A stretch of DNA of 64,000 nt from Salinarimonas sp046292825 (GTDB lineage Bacteria > Pseudomonadota > Alphaproteobacteria > Rhizobiales > Beijerinckiaceae), in assembly GCF_046292825.1 (NCBI RefSeq), contig NZ_JBKBQG010000009.1:1-64000 (forward strand), written 5' to 3'. Position 1 is the first letter of the stretch. Each line of letters opens with the position of its first letter. Positions 1-9,031 of the stretch are shown one piece after another. The notes below the pieces were generated by a model. That model did not search any database. It was not told where the DNA came from and saw nothing but the letters and a program-made list of their open reading frames with translations. The position numbers and the translations under genes are program-made.

Positions 1-30
1 TTCCTCCGGGGAGGGACGGGGCGGCATGAA

Positions 31-178
31 TCCCTCCCCGTAGGGGAGGGTGGACCCTGGAGCGGAGCGACAGGGGCCGGGTGGGGCACGGTCGATCGCG
101 GAAAATTACCGCGCGTCGTGCCCCACCCGACCTCGCTCGCTAACGCTCGCGAGGCCACCCTCCCCTCCGGGGAGGGAT
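31..178. repeat. Palindromic intergenic repeat (about 148 bp)
   Basis: The two ends are inverted copies of each other: a hairpin of the type tccctccccg/taggggaggg at the left and its counterpart cctcccctccggggaggg at the right, with a second pair of inner arms (ggtggggcacg near 80-90 against cgtgccccacc near 117-128). Bases 1-16 look like the tail of a further copy. It carries no gene and ends next to the ribosome binding site of the following gene. Repeats of this style are common between genes in high-GC alphaproteobacteria. Confidence 0.7.
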
Positions 179-196
179 GAACAAGGGGGGCTGGCG

Positions 197-637
197 GTGG
201 TCGATCGACGCGATCTCGCCGCGGGGCTCGCGCTCGCGGCGCTCGGCGGCGCCTTCGTGTGGGGCGCGCTCGATCTGCCGCTCGGGACCGCGCGGCGGAT
301 GGGGCCGGGCTATCTGCCGCTCGTCGTCGGCGGCGCGGCGATCCTGATCGGCCTTCTCGTCGCGGGTGCGGCCTTCGGCCGGGCCGGGCGCATCCCCGCG
401 GTCGAATGGCGGCCCTTCCTCGGCGTGCTCGCGGGCCTTGCGGCCTTCGCGCTGGCCATCCGCCCGCTCGGCCTCCTGCCGGCGATCGTCGTCGCCGTGC
501 TCGCGAGCGCGACCGCCGACGCGCGCTCGCGGCCGCTTCCGGCGCTCGCGCTCGCGCTCTTCCTCGCGGTCGCGGCGCATCTCGTCTTCATCGTGGCGCT
601 GCGGCTGCCGCTCGTGCCCTGGCGGATGCCGTTCTGA
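197..637 (+). CDS. tctB: Tripartite tricarboxylate transporter, small membrane subunit TctB family
   Basis: A 146-residue hydrophobic protein with about four membrane spans, the usual size for TctB. It should be the small integral-membrane subunit of a three-part, cation-driven carboxylate carrier in the inner membrane. The GTG at 197 is chosen because a purine-rich ribosome binding site (aaggggggc, 183-191) precedes it and the upstream reading frame only translates the palindromic repeat. Its stop overlaps the start of the large subunit by one base (TGATG), so the two are translationally coupled. No periplasmic TctC binding protein lies in the window; it may sit upstream. Family identity rests on hydrophobic pattern and linkage. 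Confidence 0.85.
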   Translation: MVDRRDLAAGLALAALGGAFVWGALDLPLGTARRMGPGYLPLVVGGAAILIGLLVAGAAFGRAGRIPAVEWRPFLGVLAGLAAFALAIRPLGLLPAIVVAVLASATADARSRPLPALALALFLAVAAHLVFIVALRLPLVPWRMPF

Positions 638-2145
638 TGGAACTCCTGTCCAATCTCGCTCTCGGCTTCGCCACCGCCTTCGCGCCGGCGAACCTGTTCT
701 ATTGCTTCCTCGGGGTCTTCCTCGGCACCTTCATCGGCGTCCTGCCCGGCATCGGCGCGCTCGCGGCCGTGTCGATGCTCCTGCCGGTCACCTTCTACCT
801 CGAGCCGACGACGGCTCTGGTGATGCTGGCGGGCGTCTATTACGGAGCGGAATACGGCGGCTCCATCGCCTCGATCCTGCTCAACCTGCCCGGCACGCCG
901 TCGGCCGCCGTCACCTGCCTCGACGGCTACCCGATGGCGCGGCAGGGGCGGGCCGGGGTCGCCTTGTTCATGACGACGATCGCCTCCTTCGTCGGCGGCA
1001 CGGTGGGCATCGTGGTGCTCACCCTGTTCGCGCCCTCGCTCGCGCGCTTCGCGCTCGCCTTCGGGCCGGCGGAATACGTGGCGGTGATGGTCCTGGGGCT
1101 GATCGCGGCCTCGGCGGTGGGGCAGGGCTCGCCCTTGAAGGGCATCGCGATGGTCGTGGTGGGCCTCCTCCTCGGCTTCGTCGGCACGGACATCAATTCG
1201 GGCTATCCGCGCTACACGCTCGGGATCCCGCAATTGCGCGACGGGATCGGCCTCGTCGTGCTCGCGATGGGGCTCTTCGGGATCGCGGAGGTGATCGCCT
1301 CGATCCGCGCCACGGCGGGCGGCTTCGTCGGCGGCAAGATCACCTTCGCCTCGATGCTGCCGACCCGCGCGGAGGCGCGCGCCTCGATCGCGCCGGTCGC
1401 CCGCGGCACCGGGGTCGGCGCGCTGTTCGGCACGCTGCCCGGCACGGGGCAGACGATCGCCGCCTTCCTCGCCTACGCGCTGGAGAAGCGCACCGCGCGC
1501 GCGCCCGAGCGCTTCGGCAAGGGCGCGATCGAGGGGGTGATGGCGCCCGAGAGCGCCAACAACGCCGCTGCCCAGACGGCCTTCATCCCGACGCTGACGA
1601 TGGGCATCCCCGGCTCGGCGACGATGGCCCTGATGCTCGGCGCCCTGATGATCCACGGCATCACGCCGGGGCCGCAGCTGATGAGCACGCATCCGGAGGT
1701 GTTCTGGGGGCTGATCGCGAGCTTCTGGATCGGCAACGTCCTGCTCCTCGTCCTCAACATCCCCTTGATCGGCATGTGGGTGCGGCTCCTGCGCATCCCC
1801 TACCAGCTGCTCTATCCGGCGATCGTGGTGCTGATCTGCGTGGGCGTCTACGCGATCTCGAACAACGTCTTCGACGTGGTGCTGGCGCTCTTCTTCGGCG
1901 TTGTCGGCTACGGCATGCGCCTCCTCGGCTTCGAGCCGGCGCCGCTCCTGATCGGCTTCATCCTGGGGCCGGCGCTCGAGGAGAACCTGCGCCGGGCGCT
2001 CCTCCTCTCGCGCGGCGATCCGACGGTGCTCGTCGCCTCGCCGATCGGGGCGACGCTGATGGCGATCGCGGCGGGGCTCCTCGTGTGGGCGTTGTGGGCG
2101 TCGCTGTTCCGCCGCCGCAAGGGTAGCGCGTCGACCGCCGAATGA
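637..2145 (+). CDS. tctA: Tripartite tricarboxylate transporter, large permease subunit TctA family
   Basis: A 502-residue polytopic protein, the normal length for TctA. It shows the two family hallmark segments: GVLPGIGALAAVSMLLP at residues 34-50 and a second repeat beginning GTLPGTGQTIAAF near residue 267. TctA forms the transport path for citrate-like or other carboxylates and relies on a high-affinity TctC-type binding protein. The ATG at 637 overlaps the tctB stop. The substrate cannot be read from the sequence because specificity resides in the absent binding protein. Confidence 0.95.
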   Translation: MELLSNLALGFATAFAPANLFYCFLGVFLGTFIGVLPGIGALAAVSMLLPVTFYLEPTTALVMLAGVYYGAEYGGSIASILLNLPGTPSAAVTCLDGYPMARQGRAGVALFMTTIASFVGGTVGIVVLTLFAPSLARFALAFGPAEYVAVMVLGLIAASAVGQGSPLKGIAMVVVGLLLGFVGTDINSGYPRYTLGIPQLRDGIGLVVLAMGLFGIAEVIASIRATAGGFVGGKITFASMLPTRAEARASIAPVARGTGVGALFGTLPGTGQTIAAFLAYALEKRTARAPERFGKGAIEGVMAPESANNAAAQTAFIPTLTMGIPGSATMALMLGALMIHGITPGPQLMSTHPEVFWGLIASFWIGNVLLLVLNIPLIGMWVRLLRIPYQLLYPAIVVLICVGVYAISNNVFDVVLALFFGVVGYGMRLLGFEPAPLLIGFILGPALEENLRRALLLSRGDPTVLVASPIGATLMAIAAGLLVWALWASLFRRRKGSASTAE

Positions 2146-2286
2146 TCGCCTGCGTATCGACGTCGCGGCGCGCCGACCCGGAGCCGATGCACATAAGGAA
2201 ACAACCTATCAGCATTCATCTATCCGTTCGTCGACTTGCCGTGCTGCTGCCGTTGGGTTAGCTTCAAGAAACGGAACAAGCACAGG

Positions 2287-3711
2287 ATGTCGATGAGCGC
2301 GCCGGTCGACGTTGCCGCATTGCAGCACGGTCGCGATGCGATCTACCGATCGGTGCTCGCCGCGATCGATCAGGGCTTCTGCGTCCTCGAGATGATCTAC
2401 GACGAGAAGTCCCGTCCCCGCGACTTCCGATTTCTCGAGGCGAACGAGGCCTTCGTTCGGCATACGGGCATGCCGGACGCGGTGGGGCGCACCATCCGCG
2501 AGCTCCTTCCCGGCATCGAGGAGCGTTGGCTCGAGGCCTATGGCCGCGTCGCGCTCACCGGCGAACCGACGCGCTTCGAGGCGCAGGCCGCCTCGCTCGG
2601 GCGCTGGTTCGACGTCAACGCTTTTCCCGTCGGCGATCCGGCCGAGCACAAGGTCGGGCTCCTGTTCACGGACGTGACCGCGCGGCGGGCGGCCGAGGAG
2701 GCGTTGCGCGAGCAGGAGGAGCGGCTTCGCCTCGCCACGAGCGCGGGCGGGCTCCTCACCTGGGAGGTCGATCTCGAGACCGGGGCCGTCGTGTTCTCCG
2801 AGGCCGAGCGCGCCGTCGTCGGCTTCGCGCTTCCGCGCGAGGGGGATGACATCCTGGGGATGGTTCATCCCGACGACGCGGCGGAGGTGCGCGCGCGCCT
2901 CACGCAAGCGGTGTGCGAGCGCGCATGCTTCCGCTCCGAGCATCGAATCGTGTCGCCGGAGACCGGGGAGACGGTGTGGCTGCGCGTCGAGGGGCGGGTC
3001 TTCGAGCAGGGGCGTCGCCTCGTCGGCGTCGCGCGCAACGTCACCGGCGAGCGCGCCCAGGCGCAGAGCCTGAGGGACGCCGCGGAGCGCATGGAGGTCC
3101 TCGTCGCCGAGCTGCAGCATCGCACGCGCAATCTCCTCGGCATCCTGCGGGTGGTGGCGGATCGCACGCTCGCCGAATCGGAGGGGCTCGCCGATTTCCG
3201 CAGGCGTTTCCGCTGCCGGCTCGACGCGCTCGCGCGCGTCAATGGCCTCCTTTCGCGGCTCGACGGCGGCTCGCGCATCGCCTTCGACGATCTCCTGCGC
3301 GTCGAACTCGAAGGACACGGGATCGACGTGAACGAGGGGGAGCGCGAGCCGCGCGTCGTGCTGGACGGGCCCGCGGGCGTGCGTCTGCGCTCGTCGAGCG
3401 TCCAGATCGTCGCGCTCGGCCTGCACGAATTGATGACGAACGCCTTGAAATACGGGGCCTTGTCGCGGCCGGAGGGGCGGTTGCGCATCGCCTGGCACCT
3501 CGAGGACGCCGAGAGCGAGCAGCCCCATCTGCACGTCCAGTGGGAGGAGAGCGGCGTGCCGGTGCCGCCCGAGCTGTGCCGCAAGGCGAGCGGCTACGGG
3601 CGCGAGCTCATCGAGCGGGCGCTGCCCTACCAGCTCAAGGCGCAGACCCGCTACGAGCTGAACCCCGGCGGCGTCCGCTGCGCCATCGCCCTCCCCGTGC
3701 CCCCGGCCTGA
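2287..3711 (+). CDS. Soluble PAS-domain HWE-family sensor histidine kinase
   Basis: About 474 residues without membrane spans, so a cytoplasmic sensor. Residues about 18-135 and 150-260 look like two PAS folds (the second ends GVARNVTGERAQ, typical of a PAC motif). The kinase core is of the HWE type: the phospho-acceptor His278 in AELQHRTRNLL, the N box GLHELMTNALKYGAL and a W-E pair in HVQWEESGVPVP. HWE kinases are largely alphaproteobacterial and several act in light or general stress signalling. No response regulator is adjacent. The start is uncertain: ATG 2287, ATG 2293 or an upstream TTG at 2236. The MFS gene converges six bases after its stop. Confidence 0.9.
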   Translation: MSMSAPVDVAALQHGRDAIYRSVLAAIDQGFCVLEMIYDEKSRPRDFRFLEANEAFVRHTGMPDAVGRTIRELLPGIEERWLEAYGRVALTGEPTRFEAQAASLGRWFDVNAFPVGDPAEHKVGLLFTDVTARRAAEEALREQEERLRLATSAGGLLTWEVDLETGAVVFSEAERAVVGFALPREGDDILGMVHPDDAAEVRARLTQAVCERACFRSEHRIVSPETGETVWLRVEGRVFEQGRRLVGVARNVTGERAQAQSLRDAAERMEVLVAELQHRTRNLLGILRVVADRTLAESEGLADFRRRFRCRLDALARVNGLLSRLDGGSRIAFDDLLRVELEGHGIDVNEGEREPRVVLDGPAGVRLRSSSVQIVALGLHELMTNALKYGALSRPEGRLRIAWHLEDAESEQPHLHVQWEESGVPVPPELCRKASGYGRELIERALPYQLKAQTRYELNPGGVRCAIALPVPPA

Positions 3712-3717
3712 GCGCCC

Positions 3718-4959
3718 TCAGCGGCGCATCAATGCGGCGATCAGGGCGACGAAGGCGAGGTCGAGGAGGCACAGGGCGACGAGGATCGCGAGGAGCACGT
3801 CCCCGCCCGCCCAGTCGATCACGAACGCCGCGCCGAGCGGCGCGAGCGCGCCGACGAGGAGCTGCGGCAGCGCGAGCCGGCCCATCAGAGCCGCATAGCC
3901 GTGCTGGCCGAACAGGGCGAGCGGCAGCGTGCCGCGAACGATCGAGCGGATGCCGATTCCCGCCCCGTAGAGCACGAGCCCGAGCGCGAGGACCGGCAGG
4001 CCGAGCGCGAGCACGCCGATGCCGGCGAGCGTCAGCAGCGTCGAGGCCGCGGCGGTGAGGATCGGGTGGAAGCGCCGCCCGATCACCGCCTCGATCACGC
4101 GCGCCCCGACCTGCGCCGGGCCGATGAGCGCGGCGAGCGCGACCGCCGCGGCGAGGCTCGTGCCGCGCTCCTGCAGGAGGCTTATGACGTGCACGGACAT
4201 CGTCGCGCTCGCGATCGCCCCGATGGTCAGGCCGGTGGCGAGGGCGAGGGGGAGGAGCGGATGCGGCGGCGCGGCGCTCGGCGCCGTCGCGTCCGCGCCC
4301 GCCGCTCCTCCCGCATTCGCGGGCGCGGGGGGAGGGGGCGCCGGCGGCGGGAGGCGCGGGACGAGACGCAGGTGGATCGGCGCCGTCACGCAGACGTGGA
4401 TCGCCGCATAGGCGAGGCAGGTGCCGCGCCAGCCGAGCGTCTCCACGAGGAAGGCCGAGAGCGGCCAGCAGACGGTACTCGCGAAGCCGCCGAAGAGCGT
4501 CAGATTGGTGATCGCCGCGCGCGCCTCGCGCCCGTAGAGCTTGCCGAGCGTCGAGAAGGCGGCGTCGTAGAGGCCCGCCCCCATCCCGATGCCGATCACG
4601 AGCCAAGCCGCGAGATAGGTGACGAGCCCCTGCGCGAAGGCCAGCGCGCCGAGCCCGGCGGCCATCGTCAGCGAGGCGAAGGCGAGCACGGTCCGCCCGC
4701 CCGTCGCCTCGATCGCCCGGCCGACGCGCGGCGACACGAGGCTCGCCGCGACGAGGCCGACGGTGAGCCCGCCGACGATGGGCGCGAGCGGCACGCCGAG
4801 ATCGGCCGCAATCGTCGGCGCGAGCACGGCGGGGAGGTAATAGGTCGAGCCCCAGGCGAGGATCTGCCCGATGCCGAGCCCGGCGACGACGATGCCGCGC
4901 GCGGGGCGGCGCGCGCCCGAGGGCGGCTCGTCGATCGCGGCGGAGGAGGGTGGACTCAA
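3718..4959 (-). CDS. MFS transporter
   Basis: A 413-residue protein with about twelve membrane spans and a Pro/Ala-rich central loop (residues about 200-235) between the two halves, as in major facilitator permeases. N-terminal features such as AWGSTYYLPAVLAPTIAADLG and GWRGTCLAYA resemble the oxalate/formate and monocarboxylate-like MFS branch, but the substrate is unknown. The start is taken as TTG at 4959 because GGGAG lies seven bases before it and no ATG precedes the first membrane span. It is convergent with the upstream kinase gene. Confidence 0.88.
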   Translation of the reverse strand: MSPPSSAAIDEPPSGARRPARGIVVAGLGIGQILAWGSTYYLPAVLAPTIAADLGVPLAPIVGGLTVGLVAASLVSPRVGRAIEATGGRTVLAFASLTMAAGLGALAFAQGLVTYLAAWLVIGIGMGAGLYDAAFSTLGKLYGREARAAITNLTLFGGFASTVCWPLSAFLVETLGWRGTCLAYAAIHVCVTAPIHLRLVPRLPPPAPPPPAPANAGGAAGADATAPSAAPPHPLLPLALATGLTIGAIASATMSVHVISLLQERGTSLAAAVALAALIGPAQVGARVIEAVIGRRFHPILTAAASTLLTLAGIGVLALGLPVLALGLVLYGAGIGIRSIVRGTLPLALFGQHGYAALMGRLALPQLLVGALAPLGAAFVIDWAGGDVLLAILVALCLLDLAFVALIAALMRR

Positions 4960-5123
4960 GCGGCGCTCCCGCGGCAGGCGGCTCGTGCCGCACCCGCCGA
5001 TATCGCGGGCGTGCGTCAGTCTAACGACGTTCGCGGCGCGCGAGAACCCGCGCCGCGTGCGCGTTTTCGCATCTGCGACGGCGGTCGGGCGAGCGGCCCG
5101 GCGCCGCGACGCCGCTCACCGGG

Positions 5124-6362
5124 TCAGCTCGCCGCGGGCGGGGCGTCCGCCGCGAGGGTGTCGTCGAGCCAGTCGAAGGCCATGCGGGCGCAGACGGACA
5201 GGTTCGGACCGCCGACCGAGCGACCGGCGCCGAGGGCGCTCGGGAGGACGACGAGGCGCTTTCTCGGGTTCGGCAGCCTGTCGAGCGCGTCGTGGATGCG
5301 CGCGCGCACGAGCCCGTAGCCGTCGTATTCGCTCTGCGGCGCGAGGATCAGGGTGGGGCAGGGGACCGCCCCCGGGTCGAAGCGCCAGCCCGCGGCCTTC
5401 TCGACGAGTTCGGCGATGGAGCGCGCGCCCCAGCGCTCCTTGTAGGTGTCGAAGGAGCGCTCGACGACCTTCATGCGCGAGCCGAAGAGCCGGGCGAGGA
5501 GCGCCATCTTCCAGGTCCCCTCCCATTCGGCCATCGTCGAGACGAGCGGGATCGAGCGCCAATGGTCCTCGAAATCGGGGAAGATCGAGGCGGCGACGAT
5601 CGCGCGCAGGGGCACCCCCGCGGTCGTCGCGCGGGGCACGAGATAGCCGCCGAGGCTGAAGCCGATCGCGGCGATCCGCGAGGCGTCGACGTCCGGGCGC
5701 GCGCCGACATGCGCGACGAGCGCGCCGAGCGCCGCCTCGGCATCGGGGCGGAAGCGGAAGCCGTCGCGCGCCGTCAGCCCCTGGCCGGGCAGATCGACGA
5801 GGACGACCTTGTAGCCGCGCCGCGCGCCCTGGGCGCCGTACCAATGGTAGAGATCCTCGGCGAAGCTGTCCGCGCCGCCCACCACGATCACGGTCTTGGC
5901 GGGGCCGGTGCCGTCGTCGCCGTGCAGCACGTAGCCGGGGAGATGGCCGTGCTCGAAGGGCAGCTCGAAGGGCTCGATCAAGCCCTCCGACAGGGCGGCG
6001 GCGCGGGCGAAGAGCGAGCGCATCCGCCGCGCGACCTCGTGATAGTCGGGATCGACGCGAGGGCCCATCTGGACGAGCATCGCGCGGTAATAATTGCTCG
6101 CGCGCAGGAAGCAGTCTCGTGCGCTCACCGCGTGGCCGGCGCGATCCGATTCGAGGGCGAGCTCCTCGACGCGCTCGGCCATCTCGCGGAAAGCCGCCTG
6201 CCAGCTCGCGCAATCGCCGACGCGCACCTGCGCCGCGGCGGCGAAGGTCTCCCCGATCTCGCTGCCGCCGGTCGTCTGCGCGGCGAGCGTGCCCTGGAGA
6301 TAGCCGTCCGCCCAGGCGGCGTTCTTGAAGGCGTAGGCGATGGTCGCGGCTCTGGCGGGCAT
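5124..6362 (-). CDS. Alpha/beta hydrolase (FrsA/dihydropseudooxynicotine-hydrolase-like) with altered catalytic His
   Basis: 412 residues with an alpha-helical N-terminal cap followed by an alpha/beta-hydrolase core. The nucleophile elbow GFSLGGYL is intact and an oxyanion-side IVVGGADSF segment is present. In related proteins the C-terminal catalytic His lies in a stretch like GADAHCQ..N; here the aligned residues read GAGRSVGGPN, so the His appears replaced by Ser. The final helix FDWLDDTLA aligns without gaps. It may therefore be an inactive or re-purposed hydrolase. ATG 6362 has a GAGAGG ribosome binding site. A small exported protein is encoded just upstream on the same strand. Confidence 0.82.
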   Translation of the reverse strand: MPARAATIAYAFKNAAWADGYLQGTLAAQTTGGSEIGETFAAAAQVRVGDCASWQAAFREMAERVEELALESDRAGHAVSARDCFLRASNYYRAMLVQMGPRVDPDYHEVARRMRSLFARAAALSEGLIEPFELPFEHGHLPGYVLHGDDGTGPAKTVIVVGGADSFAEDLYHWYGAQGARRGYKVVLVDLPGQGLTARDGFRFRPDAEAALGALVAHVGARPDVDASRIAAIGFSLGGYLVPRATTAGVPLRAIVAASIFPDFEDHWRSIPLVSTMAEWEGTWKMALLARLFGSRMKVVERSFDTYKERWGARSIAELVEKAAGWRFDPGAVPCPTLILAPQSEYDGYGLVRARIHDALDRLPNPRKRLVVLPSALGAGRSVGGPNLSVCARMAFDWLDDTLAADAPPAAS

Positions 6363-6420
6363 GGGAGACCTCTCGTCTCGTGTCGCTCGGCGCCCCCGCC
6401 CCCTTGTTCTCGGCCCGCCC

Positions 6421-6699
6421 TCACTCCCGCGGATCGACCGGATAGACGACCCGCACGGCCTGCGGATCGCGCTCGTGCGGCAACGGCAGATGCGGGATCG
6501 CCGGGAGCGTGATCGCCGGCGGCGGAATGTCCGGGCGCTGCGGCGGCAGCGGCGCCGCGACGCGTTCGACGGGCTCGGCGCGATGCATGGCGTCGTGCCC
6601 GGCGAGGCTCTCGCCGGCGCCGAGCGTCGCGGCGGCAGCGAGGACGGCGAGCGGCATCACGAGCCGCCGCACGCGGGCTGTGGTCTCGATCCTCATCAT
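6421..6699 (-). CDS. Small Pro-rich exported protein of unknown function
   Basis: A 92-residue candidate protein. Residues 1-28 form a plausible signal peptide (MMRIETTARVRRLV then a hydrophobic AVLAAAATLGAGE segment); the remainder is rich in Pro, Arg and His (PLPPQRPDIPPPAITLPAIPHLPLPH) and may be a periplasmic or surface-exposed linker-like peptide. No domain is recognised. The ATG at 6699 has no clear ribosome binding site, so the gene is less certain than its neighbours. It precedes the hydrolase gene by 58 bases on the same strand. Confidence 0.5.
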   Translation of the reverse strand: MMRIETTARVRRLVMPLAVLAAAATLGAGESLAGHDAMHRAEPVERVAAPLPPQRPDIPPPAITLPAIPHLPLPHERDPQAVRVVYPVDPRE

Positions 6700-7048
6700 G
6701 GGGGAGGGAATTCGGAACCCGCAACGGTGTTCCCGCCCGACGCTCCCGCCCGCTCGCGGCTGGGAGATCGACACGTCGTGACCTCCGAACGGGAAGGCGA
6801 GAGCGAGGCGCCGCCGCTCTCCTTCCCCTGAGGGGAAGGAGAGGGTGCGCCGGTAGGGTTGCACCCGCCCTAGACCACGATCCATTCGCTCCGTCGCCTC
6901 CTGCGAGGAAGGACGAAGACGGCCCGCGCCGCGAGCGTGGAGCGCGATCGTCGACGGGATGGCCTCCTCGCGCGCGGCGGTGCGACCCGCTTGACGACGC
7001 GGATCGGGAGGGCTTCATTCGGGCGTCGCGGCGAAGGGAGGCGTCCCC
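6700..7048. other. Gene-poor stretch with one perfect hairpin
   Basis: No convincing gene. It contains a perfect 27-base palindrome at 6817-6843 (ctctccttcccc / ggggaaggagag around tga), immediately followed by a weaker ggtgc/gcacc pair. This may be a terminator-like or repeat hairpin related to the element at the left end of the window. The ribosome binding site of the next gene lies at the right edge. Confidence 0.6.
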
Positions 7049-8086
7049 GTGAGCATCAGGGACCTGTTCCATCTCCTCGGCGTCACCGTCCTCCTCGGCT
7101 TCATCCTGCATGTCGGGCGCGAGGTGCTGGTGCCGGCCGTCGTCGCGATCATGCTCGCCTATATCACGGTCGGCGCCGTCGACGCGCTGCGGCGGATCCC
7201 GGTCCTCGCGCGCGCGCCGGGCTGGGCGATCACGATCGTCGCGCTCGCCGTGCTCGGCACGGGGCTCGGGCTCATCGGGCTTCTCGGGGCGGCGAACCTG
7301 CGCAGCCTCGCCCTCGTGCTGCCGACCTATGCCGAGAACCTCCAGCGCATCGCCGACGATCTCGCCCGGCCCTTCGGCGCGACGGGGACGAGCCTGTGGG
7401 AGGGTTTTCAGGCGATCTCCTTCGACTGGCTCGAGCCGCGCGCGGTGGCGATCCCGATCCTCAACGCCCTCGCGAGCGCGGGCGCCTACATCGTGCTCGT
7501 CGTCACCTACGTCGTCTTCCTCCTGCCCGAGCGCGCCCTGATGCCCAAGAAGCTCGCGCTCGTCTTCGGCGAGGGCGAGGAGAGCGCCCGCATGGCGGCG
7601 CTCGTCACGCGGATCAACGGGCAGATCACCTCCTACATCTTCGCCAAGAGCGCCATCAACGCCGCGCTCGGCGCGCTCTCCTTCGCGATCCTGCTCGTGC
7701 TCGGCGTCGAATTCGCGGTGTTCTGGGCGGTGGTGATCGCGCTCGCCAATTACGTGCCGTATGTCGGCTCGCTCGTGGCGGTCGGGCTCGTGCTCCTGCA
7801 GGTGCTCGTGCAGACCGCCTCGATCGAGACGACGATCCTCGCTCTCGTCCTCCTCACGATCGCCCAACTCTACGTCGCGAACTGGCTCGAGCCGCGGGTG
7901 CTCAGCCGCTCGACCAATCTCAGCCCCTTCGTCGTGCTTCTGAGCCTCGTCGTCTGGGCGGCTCTGTGGGGGCTGCCGGGCGCCATTCTCGCGGTGCCGC
8001 TGACGAGCGTCCTCAAGATCGTGCTCGCCTCCGCGCCGCAGACGCGCGGGCTCGCGATCCTGATGTCGCGCGATGGGCAGGTCTGA
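7049..8086 (+). CDS. AI-2E family transporter (PerM/YdiK-like)
   Basis: 345 residues with about eight membrane spans arranged as in the PerM/YdiK/TqsA family: two N-terminal pairs, a soluble loop (residues about 90-140), then the conserved C-terminal segment (RINGQITSYIFAKSAINAALG and WGLPGAILAVPLTSVLKI). Family members export autoinducer-2 or act as ion antiporters; function cannot be assigned more closely. The GTG start at 7049 has a strong GGGAGG site seven bases upstream. It stands alone, followed by a presumed promoter for plcP. Confidence 0.9.
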   Translation: MSIRDLFHLLGVTVLLGFILHVGREVLVPAVVAIMLAYITVGAVDALRRIPVLARAPGWAITIVALAVLGTGLGLIGLLGAANLRSLALVLPTYAENLQRIADDLARPFGATGTSLWEGFQAISFDWLEPRAVAIPILNALASAGAYIVLVVTYVVFLLPERALMPKKLALVFGEGEESARMAALVTRINGQITSYIFAKSAINAALGALSFAILLVLGVEFAVFWAVVIALANYVPYVGSLVAVGLVLLQVLVQTASIETTILALVLLTIAQLYVANWLEPRVLSRSTNLSPFVVLLSLVVWAALWGLPGAILAVPLTSVLKIVLASAPQTRGLAILMSRDGQV

Positions 8087-8128
8087 ACGCTTGCGACTTT
8101 CGTCCACCCGAGCGCCACGTCTGATCGA

Positions 8129-8146
8129 GCGTCATCAAAGTGCAAC
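8129..8146 (+). promoter_or_regulatory. Weak Pho-box candidate upstream of plcP
   Basis: Two seven-base half sites, GCGTCAT and GTGCAAC, separated by CAAA, can be laid on the PhoB consensus CTGTCAT-N4-CTGTCAT. The first half matches 5 of 7 bases, the second only 3-4. It is placed 46 bases before plcP. The context supports phosphate control but the match alone does not. Confidence 0.25.
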
Positions 8147-8191
8147 AGCAATAGGCGAAGACGATCCTGCACGTCAGGAGAGGATTCGCCC

Positions 8192-9031
8192 GTGTCGAAC
8201 GATCCCCGAGACCGTCGCGTCCGAACGCTGTTCTTGTCCGATATCCATCTGGGCACGCGCGGCTGCCAAGCGGAGCTGTTGCTCGAGTTCCTCCGCCATT
8301 ACGATGCGGATGTGATCTACCTCGTGGGCGACATCGTCGACGGGTGGCGGCTGAAGAAGAGCTGGTATTGGCCGCAGACCCACAACGACGTCGTCCAGAA
8401 GATCCTCCGCAAGGTCCGCAAGGGCGCGCGGGTCGTCGTGGTGCCAGGCAATCACGACGAGTTCCTGCGCGATTACATCGGCGGGAACTTCGGCGGGGTG
8501 GAGATCGTCGAGCGTGCGGTGCACGAGACCGCCGACGGCAAGCGGCTCCTCGTCATCCACGGCGACGAATTCGACATCGTGATGCGCCACGCGCGCTGGC
8601 TCGCGCTCCTGGGCGATGGCGCCTATACGGTGGCGCTCGGGCTCAACACCTATCTGAACTACGTCCGCCGCAAGCTCGGCTTCGATTATTGGTCGCTCTC
8701 GGCCTGGGCGAAGAACCGGGTGAAGAACGTCGTCTCCTTTATCGGCGAGTTCGAGACCTTCCTCGCCTCCGAGGCGCGCCGCCACGGAGCGGACGGGGTC
8801 GTCTGCGGCCACATCCACCATGCCGCCCACCGCGAGATCGACGGGCTCGTCTATCTCAACAGCGGCGACTGGGTCGAATCCTGCACCGCGATCGCCGAGC
8901 ATTACGACGGCTCCTTCGAGATCGTGCGCTGGCAGGAGGCGCGGGTGACAGCGCCCTCCGCGCTCCCCGCGCCGGCGGAGGTCTACCCGCTCGATGCCGG
9001 CCCCCTCGTGCCCCGAAGGGAGGTCGCGTGA
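8192..9031 (+). CDS. plcP: PlcP-type metallophosphoesterase (phospholipase C acting on membrane phospholipids; UDP-diacylglucosamine-diphosphatase-like)
   Basis: 279 residues of the calcineurin-like phosphoesterase fold. The metal-binding motifs are present in order: SDIHLG (16-21), GDIVDGW, GNHDE, HGDEFD and GHIHHA. The segment KKSWYWPQTHNDVVQKILRK is characteristic of the rhizobial PlcP group (Sinorhizobium SMc00171 type), which cleaves phosphatidylcholine and other phospholipids to diacylglycerol when phosphate is scarce. Automated annotation often labels this family LpxH-like. The gene overlaps the following glycosyltransferase by one base, the same arrangement as PlcP and Agt, where the diacylglycerol produced is reused for glycolipid. 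GTG start 8192 has an AGGAGAGG site. Confidence 0.85.
   Translation: MSNDPRDRRVRTLFLSDIHLGTRGCQAELLLEFLRHYDADVIYLVGDIVDGWRLKKSWYWPQTHNDVVQKILRKVRKGARVVVVPGNHDEFLRDYIGGNFGGVEIVERAVHETADGKRLLVIHGDEFDIVMRHARWLALLGDGAYTVALGLNTYLNYVRRKLGFDYWSLSAWAKNRVKNVVSFIGEFETFLASEARRHGADGVVCGHIHHAAHREIDGLVYLNSGDWVESCTAIAEHYDGSFEIVRWQEARVTAPSALPAPAEVYPLDAGPLVPRREVA

Noticed and set aside
8192..9031. LpxH as the name for the metallophosphoesterase
   Set aside because: The fold is shared, but coupling to an Agt-like glycosyltransferase and the WYWPQTHNDVVQK segment fit the PlcP phospholipase C group better.
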